From Spodoptera frugiperda (lineage: Eukaryota; Arthropoda; Insecta; Lepidoptera; Noctuidae), in contig NC_064238.1 of the NCBI RefSeq assembly GCF_023101765.2, positions 4,214,001-4,278,000 of the forward strand: 64,000 nucleotides of DNA, in the 5' to 3' direction. Position numbers and translations under genes: made by a program. Under the pieces are notes generated by a model. That model saw only the letters and a list, made by a program, of their open reading frames with translations, was not told the origin of the DNA and searched no databases. Below, one piece after another: positions 53,501 to 62,500 of the stretch. Positions within the stretch are counted from its first letter, which is position 1. Each line of letters opens with the position of its first letter.

Positions 53501-56500
53501 ATACTTATATAGAAAATACAGTATCACGTACTACAGATGACGTGTGTTTTACTATGCGGATTAGATGATCGAATCACTAACGTTGCGTGTCTTGTAGGAT
53601 GCAAATTACGGGTTGCGACGTCGAGTCGCGTGAGCGTGCGAGAATGTTCATTGTCTCAGAATTATGACAAGAGATTTATGTCTCCTGTCATCTTGTTCCA
53701 TCATACTCTTACACCAAAATACAAAAGTAACAAAGCCCCCACATTACCGAGCAACTTTTGGCAGCATGACCCTCCTATATCGGTTGTATTGTGTTACAAG
53801 GAAAAGTTTCGGACGGCAACAACTTTTATTTTCATTGATAAATATTCGTTTAAAGATATTTCCTGTCTCAGATTTGTGTTACAAAAACATTTCATTGAAT
53901 GTTTACGAAAATTCTTTCAGTGATTGACACATAGGAAATTAAATTAATTTTAATGGAACACTTAGTTGATGTTTAAAAGAATTGATGCGTCACATAGTCA
54001 CATGTAGGTCTGGAAATCGATAAAATAGTGTAGAGAAAATAATGATGGCCTCACCTACACATGGCCACGCGCGGGTGCCAACGGATCAATCAACGTGATA
54101 GATTAGGAACAGTTCAATACACAACTTGTTTGTAAAATCGTTCAAAACAAAATATTTATTATTGAATAAACGTTATCGTTACATTTGAAACTAATATGTT
54201 TTCAATTTAATAAAATATTATTCAAAAACATAACATTATTTTGCTTTTATAAATGCTGAAATAGGTTTGGTTATTTCTTTTAGTATTAATGAGCAATAAA
54301 GCTTTATTGGTTTTGCGTTTGTAAATAAAACTGCAGTATAAAATATTTGAGCCGGTTTTGAATATTACAGTATTATGCTATTAATATGTAGGTACTACAA
54401 CTGATGAATGGAAACGTAACACAAACATAACTAACTATGATGTTAAACAAATTACCAAAAGAATCTTATATTAGATTCAATATACCAAAATACCTGGTAA
54501 AACAGCAATCAGCACGTTAGCTACTAAATAAAATAAAGATAAACAGTCCGTTTGAATCGTTCTAATTCTGTAGTCCATTTACGTTCCGGGCAATGTGTGG
54601 CGCGTACGGTACGAAGTACGCCAGATGCGCCTTTTTATTAACAACCAACAAACGAGTGGAGACAGCGTTGTACTATAAAAATTTCTATCGGATTGAACTT
54701 TAATTTCGATGAGGTCAATGCTGTTTAGACGTTTCGATTTAGAGATCCTATTAGAGGCACAGTTGGTCTAGACAGCTGTTCTCCGTGTTCTTTATTTTAA
54801 ATGGAATTTGGAATGTATGGTATGGGTCGTTAGCGCGATGCTATAGAGCGTATGAATTTGTTTGTATTTGTTTTAGGTAGGATTTTCTGGATACAGTGTA
54901 TAATAATTTTGAGTTTCTACTGCCCTATTAGGGTTCTGGGTATAAGTAGTATCTATGAAACTTACGGTCATAAGCTTTAAAGTTATACGATCTATATGTG
55001 CAAAATAATGTTTAATCAAACCATTATTTAGGTAATTAAATGCGGATTCCAAGAATTATTCGAAAAATAAGTATTGATACATTTTCAAAATGCTAAGCAA
55101 TACGGAATACGTAAGTGCTTCTGTGGGAAATTAACATCTAAGCTATAATGCACCTTTTTCATACTTGCCTTAATGGAAACAGTTAACCAAAGTATGTCAT
55201 AGTCAGAGAATAAAACTCGCTTAACAAATGGCTGTAAACTTTTCCAGGAAATGCTGCAACGTTCGTCTCTCGAGACGCAGAAGTTGGAGTTGTTGTCGAA
55301 ACTAAGTGAAGTGAGGCTGCGTGCGGCCGAGCGCGGCATTCTAGAACGTTCGCCGCCGCCGCCCGAGCCAGTGGCCGCCATGCCCATCGCTAGACCTGCG
55401 CCCCCTAGAGTATGTTACTTTATTGCTTTCCTTTTATGACTCAAAACTGTGCCAGTTTAAAATGTTTAAAGTTTACTGCAGGCAAGAACTGTTCACAATA
55501 AATTAAGGTTTCTTTACCATTAAACAGTTGTGGCAGTTAAGTTGTATGAAGTATCAAGTTTCATAGTTTCATCCCAAGACAGTTAAAGGCGTCAGTCAAC
55601 ATCAACATGGATCTTAAATCCCAATAGACATTGAAAGTTTAGCTGTAAGCAATTCTTCAACCGGAGCTGCGGACTATCTAGCGGGTTTACCGGGGCTCCG
55701 GCTCGAAAAGCAGCAGTAGGAACGGAGTAGTTTTTAGTCAGTAAGAGTCTGACACTCCCTCCCGCCTCGCCCAAGGCGGGAGAAGTCATAGGATGATTTT
55801 CCCCCCTCAAAAAAATGAAAGAGCAATCCTTCAAGTTAACTTGCCAGAACATCTTAATTTCACTACAAAAACCCTCCAATACCTACTATTTACCCACTTA
55901 AATGGCTAAATGAAATAGTATTGACACAATATTTATTAACATTTCAGACACCGCCCGCAAACTACGGTCGTACGATCGAGCGCAACACGCACATGTATTC
56001 GTCGTTGCCGCGCTCTTCTGTGGTGACGTCAGAGGCGCGCGTGGCCTTCGGTAAACAGAACAACATGGTGGTGGCGCGCGGCCGAGGACACTCTGTGCCC
56101 AACCTAGGTCTCTACGACCCACGCGGTCACTTTGACCCGCATGGACCCAGCTTGAACGCTCTAATACAACCCTTTGTATCTTCAAAATGTCCAAAATCCC
56201 CCAATTGCGTCGTTTAAATCAAAATTCCAGATTTTCCTAACAGTTTTTGAGACAAATTCAAAATCAACTGTCGTATATTCCAAAATAAATATCTCTGTAA
56301 TATGTCCCTTTGACCTGCAGTGGGACGATCATAGCTGAAATGGAATTCTAAATCTAATATGTCCCTTTCCTAAAACTTCTGGAAAAATATTACATATCAT
56401 GCTTTTCCAGTTACACTCCGCTCGCTTATGTCTATGTCGTTATGTGGTTGTTGTATATAGAAAATGTTGTAGACGCATGTTCCAAACAGACCTAGGAATA

Positions 56501-59500
56501 TGTCCAGTGTCCTTGTGATCGTTTGCAAACTGCATGTAGCTTTTGGTTTTTGTATTGATAACTGAACTATGTAATTACTATTAGCTAAAGTGAAAGTTTA
56601 ATTTGGGGCTTTTATGTATATTCTTCAGTACCCTTAGTACGAGTTGGCTTTACGTTGAACGAAAACGAAACGATGATTGGTTGGTTTATTCGCGTCGGCC
56701 AATCAGAGCGCCGAACGCGCTGTCGTTTCGTTTTCATTCAACGTAAAGCAAACTCGTACTAAGGGTACTGATTTGTCCGTACGATATCAAAAACTCGTTG
56801 AAAGTTTTATAAAAGATTGCTTGCATGTGTCGTGGAAGATCAAAAACTTTGAGGCCATAAAACTAGCGTCTTTAAAGATGGTAATAAAAGATGCAGCTAT
56901 GATAGTTAGACAAAGTTTTGCCTTACTATATCGATATAGTATCTTAAAGGCGTTCAATACTTTTTTTGTCTTTTGTTTAGCTAATGTAATCTTTGTTTGG
57001 ATTAGGGATTGGCCGACTAGTTTCTAACCACACCAGCTTCCTTACAGAAGTTCAAGTCCAAGTTTTCTCTAATGTTACTCGAAACTAGCCTGGCTTCACC
57101 GTAAATCGTATAAATAAACATACATCATTTAATTGCGTATATTTAACAATAATTTGTACATAAATATTTGACACAGACGCTACAGTTTTACCCGCAGTCC
57201 TAATAGAATACAAATGCGAGTTAATCACGCGAATACACGACTAAAGAAGTTGGTTATAATCAGAACCAAGAAGAATAGGCACGACACTGTCTTAAGTTTG
57301 TTAGCATGTTTTGGCATGAAATAAACACAATATAAAATTGATAGTAATGTGTAATTGAATGTAACAGCGGAGAAGGAAGAGTCGTCTGGTCGCAGCAGTA
57401 GCCCAGGGGCGGCAGCATTACGCGCGCGACTAGAGGGCGGGGACGCGCGGTCTTTGCGGCCGGCCAGACCTTCTACGCCAAGACTGCGCACGCATCCCAT
57501 GCCTTGGTATGTACTTTTATATACTACTAGCTGACCCGGCAAAAGTTGTTTTGCCATATAAATAAACATTTAGGGGGATGAAAAATAGATGTTGGCCGAT
57601 TCTTATAGATACCGGATAAGCTCAAAAATTTCATCAAAATCGGTCAAGCCGTTTCGGAGGAGTATGGCAACGAAAACTGTGACACGAGAATTTTATATAT
57701 TAGATGTAATACCTGGTGTTGAAGCAATAAGTTCTGGAGGAAAGCTATTGTGGATAACGACGCAGCCGAGTCTGCGATGTGCCCTCGACAGTTGTTTGAG
57801 TAGTTGAAGCCGTCCGGTAGGCATTCTGGCCAATTGAGATAATAAAATATTTTGGTGTTGCTTGACTAGTTTCGGGCCACACCGGGACCCTAAATTATGA
57901 GCTGCATATATGTCGACATCCCGCAAATAATTTGCTAAGTCTAAAAAACATGTTAATTTAATTTCCAGGGAAACGATAGATGTTCGCGAGTGGGACTGTG
58001 AGACCACCTGTGGTTGGCTTGAAAGCCTCGGTTTGGAAGTATATGTACCCGCCGCTCGTACTTGGCTCGGTGCTTCGCCCGATGCGCGAGGACAGTTAGC
58101 GGCCGCCTCGCATAACGCCATTGAGAAGGAACTGGCCATCAAACATCCTTTGCATAAGAAGAAGATATTGCTCGGCCTCACTGATTTGCTGGTAAGTGTT
58201 CATATTCTCATAATATATCGATATACAATGTGATAGGGGTGAGACTTCTAACCCGTTAAGGCTGAGTACTACATCTAATTTTATCGACAAAAGTCGGGGG
58301 TCGAAGGGGTCGAATCCCCTCCCCCTAAAAATTATGGCTATTTTAATATTTTTTTACTTTTTTTGATATCAAAGGTTGTATGCGTCGTAGAAACATAAAA
58401 AATACGACAAACAGTAGCTAATAACCTTAGCTAACTGATTCATTACTTTTTTCATATGAAAAAAGTAATGAATCAGTTAGCATTACATTATTAAACATAT
58501 GTTTAAACATATGTTTAATAATGTTTAAACATATGTTTAATAATGTTTAGACATATGTTTAATAATGTTTAGGTGAGAAAAAAAAACATTTCTGAATTAT
58601 TTTTACCGAAAATATCGTCATATTTCAATATTTTCAATTGGGGGTTCAACCCTCCATTTTTTTTTCTCGATAAAATTAGATGTGGTACTCAGCCTTAACG
58701 GGTTAGAAGTCTCACCCCTATCACATTGTAGATAAGTACGTTAATCTCGTAGTATGAAGACTGACTGCACGATTGGTGTCACAAGTTACCTGGCTGATAT
58801 GCAATTGATCGGCTGTTACATTCCCCCATAGAATATGATGTGATTATATAAATTGTTGTTCTGTATGTGATGTGTAAACATCATGTGAGAAAACGTTTTT
58901 AAAAATATTAACATGTTTGAATAATTGGAACTTGAAACGGGATATTTACGCTTGCAACATTGCCGAAATATCGGAAACTCATAGACATAAATAAAAACAT
59001 GGTAAATATCCCGTTTCAAATTCCTATTCTAGTGTTAGTGACCATGTCAGTTTAAAAATTTATATGTTTGAACTAGCTACTTCCGCGCGGTTTCACCCGC
59101 TGTGCTTGGCTGCTATAGGTCATAGCGTGATGTTTTATAGCTTATAACCTTCCTTGATAAATGTGCTATCCAACACAAAAAGAATTATTCAAATCGAACC
59201 AGGAGTTCCGAAGATTAGCGCGTTCAAACAAACAAACTCTTCAGCTTTATAATATTAGTATAGATTATAAGTTGTTGTTCTGTGTGTGATATGCAAACGA
59301 CGCGTTAGTCAACGTTTTAAAAAAATATTAACGTTTTTGAATATGAAAACACCTTTTTAAACCCTCTAGTGTTCTGTTTGTCAGGGCGGTCACGGCGACC
59401 CGCTACTGACACTGGCGGGGCGGCTGGACACGGCGTGGACGCTGCGCTGGCTGGAGGACGTGGGCGCGTGCGGCGCGCGGGCCGCGGCCGGGGACGCCGC

Positions 59501-62500
59501 GCTCGACGCACGACTACTGCACCGCCTCACGCACGCCGACCTGCACGCGCATCTCCGCGTCACGCACGCGCTGCACGCGCTCTCCATACGCAGGGGTACC
59601 TACTATAGTCTTATACCCCTTGACAGCATACACCAGACCCTGAAAAAAACTTACCAATCCCTCTTAGTAAAACAAAACTGTCAATAAGAAACACCAAACA
59701 ACGCCACAACATTGTATATCACTAAGCCATATACACTAGCGATTGACCGCACGATTAGCCGCCACCCGCGTTTGGCGACCATTCATGCGTCTCATCGGAT
59801 TATACAAACCGCCTATAGTCCATTGAAATGTTACAATTTGAGGGCCGAATAATGCATTTTTTAGAGGACGCAATTTTATTTTTTGATCATGTAGGGGGGG
59901 TCAATAGAAGCTTAACTTGAAGTTTGTGGGGTCGCCACCCTTGTCCCCCGGCCGCCATCTTGGAAAAAGGGATGGAAACACTTTTTTTGCTATATCTCGG
60001 AAACTATGCATCGTAATAAAATTTTTAAAATCATAATTTGTAGAAAATTATTTTGCCTACAAATATGTTTATATACCTTTTTGCCCTAAATAAACAATTA
60101 AAGAAGTTATAAGTAAAAATGTGAATTTTTTTTAATAAAATTTTATTTTTTCCTCTATAACTTTTTTACATTTTATAAATAAATGACTTCAGACCGATAT
60201 TGTAGAATATTTTTCGAGAAAAATTTTCCCTACAACTGTTTTCAATTTCATTCATTAGAAACTCAGTTACAGCGCTCCGAAGTTAACCGGGTTCGTCAAA
60301 TTAGTCCAGTCAAATAAGCTTAAATTAGGTAAGAATCTCGGAATGCGAGATACCCAGCCGTAAGTTTGTATATATTTGTATATTGACACCTTAAAACTTG
60401 TCTCAAAACCTACATATGGTATAGTGTAAGCAACTCTTAAAATTCAGGGACAAAGGTCCCAAAAATCGTATTTTTGCGGTTTTTTGGAAATATCTCATTT
60501 CCTATGGGTTTTTGGTATTTGTATTCATTATCAATATTGTAGAATACAAAATTCTCTACAACTTTTGTCTAAATTTTTTTTTTATATGGTGAACCGTTGT
60601 CGAGTTAGAGGGCGGAGAACGCACGGTCAATTTTCCACTTTGGAAGCGTCTATCTTTCAAACAATTGAATTTGACGAAAAATGGTTTTAGAAACTATAAC
60701 GTCTTTTTTAATGTCCTATCCATAACCAACCATAACGGATAGGTTAGCTGAAAAAAAAAATGTCTGATGTGATGCAGTGACCGCGCATTCTCCGCCCTCT
60801 ATCTCGAAAACGCTTCACCGTATAAAAAAAACTTAGTCAAAGTAGAGAATTTTGTATTCTACAATATTAATAATGAATACAAATACCAAAAACCCATAGG
60901 AAATGAGATATTTCCAAAAAACCGCAAAAAAACGATTTTTGGGACCTTTGACCCTGAATTTTAAGAGTTGCTTACACCCTACCATATATACCATGGTTTT
61001 GAGACAAGTTTTAGGGGGTCAATATACAAGTATATACAAAATTACAGCTGGGTATCTCTCATTCCGAGATTCTTACCTAATTTAAGCTTATTTGACTGGA
61101 CTAATTTGACGAACCCGGTTAACTTCGGAGCGCTGTAACTGAGTTTCTAATGAATGAAATTGAAAACAGTTGTAGGGAAAATTTTTCTCGAAAAACATTC
61201 TACAAGATTGGTCTGAAGCCATTTATTTATAAAATGTAAAAAAAAAGTTATAGAGCAAAAGAGAAAATTTTATTAAAAAAAAATCACTTTTTTACTTATA
61301 ACTTCTTTAATTGTTAATTTAGGGCAAAAAGTTATATAAACATATTTGTAGGCAAAATAATTTTCTACAAATTATGATTTTAAAAATTTTATTACGATGC
61401 ATAGTTTCCGAGATATAGCAAAAAAGTGTTTCCATCCCTTTTTCCAAGATGGCGGCCGAGGGACAAGGGTGGCGACCCCACAAACTTCAAGTTAAGCTTC
61501 TATTGACCCCCCCTACATGATCAAAAAATAAAATTGCGTCCTCTAAAAATGTAAAGCTCATGTAACATTTCAATGAACTACTTTGCAGAAAACTTCTTCA
61601 TAAGGGTTTAAATATTTTATGGTCCACCAGCGCGCTGGGAGAGCCGACCTGCCCCAGCAGAAGGCACTCGTTCACGAGTATGACGTGTGTGTCAGCAATT
61701 GGTCCGGTCAACCATTTTGTTGGGAACGGAACAACCCAACACACAGCGCCACCGACTGTAGGACATTTATGTGAGCGTGACGCCTCAACCCCTGTCGGGT
61801 GGGCTGACTTCAACAGAGCTTACAGAAGTCAAAGAGTTACCAATTATATAATTATATTCTTTTTTACGTTTTCCGCATACACATTACCTCCCGCTATATA
61901 AATTTTTATTTTAGTCCGAGGAACATTTCTCGCCCAAAAGCGCCCCCACAACTGCCGCGTCTCTGTGTTTGATGGCCATTTTCAGGTTGTAGTCCATAAT
62001 CCCATGGTCGCTCTCTTCAGCAGCCCTTCTGATCAATTTACTTATCGCGTCATCACAGTTGTCCGTGTAGTAGATGCAACTATGTGTGTGCCGCGAAATT
62101 GCAACTACTGCATGTGGTACGCTATCATGAATTTTTTGCCTCTTTGTTGCTGTGTTCACAACTACCACCTTCGCGGACGAAAGTCCCTGAGCCTCGTGTA
62201 TAGTGAGGATGCGTGATCCCTCGCCCGACCCGTATCCCTGGTTCTTAAGGGATTCCTTTTCTGCCTGGGTGTGTACCAGGTATAAGGTGTCGGGGAGTGA
62301 TTTTGGGATCATCGCTCCCGAGAATCTTTTTGTCTCGAGGGATCTCACGCCCGACCTGGACGAGTATATGCCACTGTAAACTGTGTTGAGAGCATAGGCC
62401 ACGTCCATCGGATTCCTGTGGGTACACAGCAACTCCTGACTTATGGGTGTAATATGTGTAGGGCGGGCGTAGTGGAGAGGGAAGAGGTTGTCACGATCAA

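Noticed and set aside
53537..53923. 128-codon open frame on plus
   Set aside because: A second overlapping frame is also open here. No domain and no phase-compatible splice sites were found.
56677..57027. 116-codon open frame on plus
   Set aside because: It starts inside a MITE arm and has no recognisable domain; it probably occurs by chance.
59317..59608. Open frames on both strands around the SAM2 exon
   Set aside because: They are shadows of the very GC-rich SAM2 exon 59385-59595, whose own frame matches liprin-beta.
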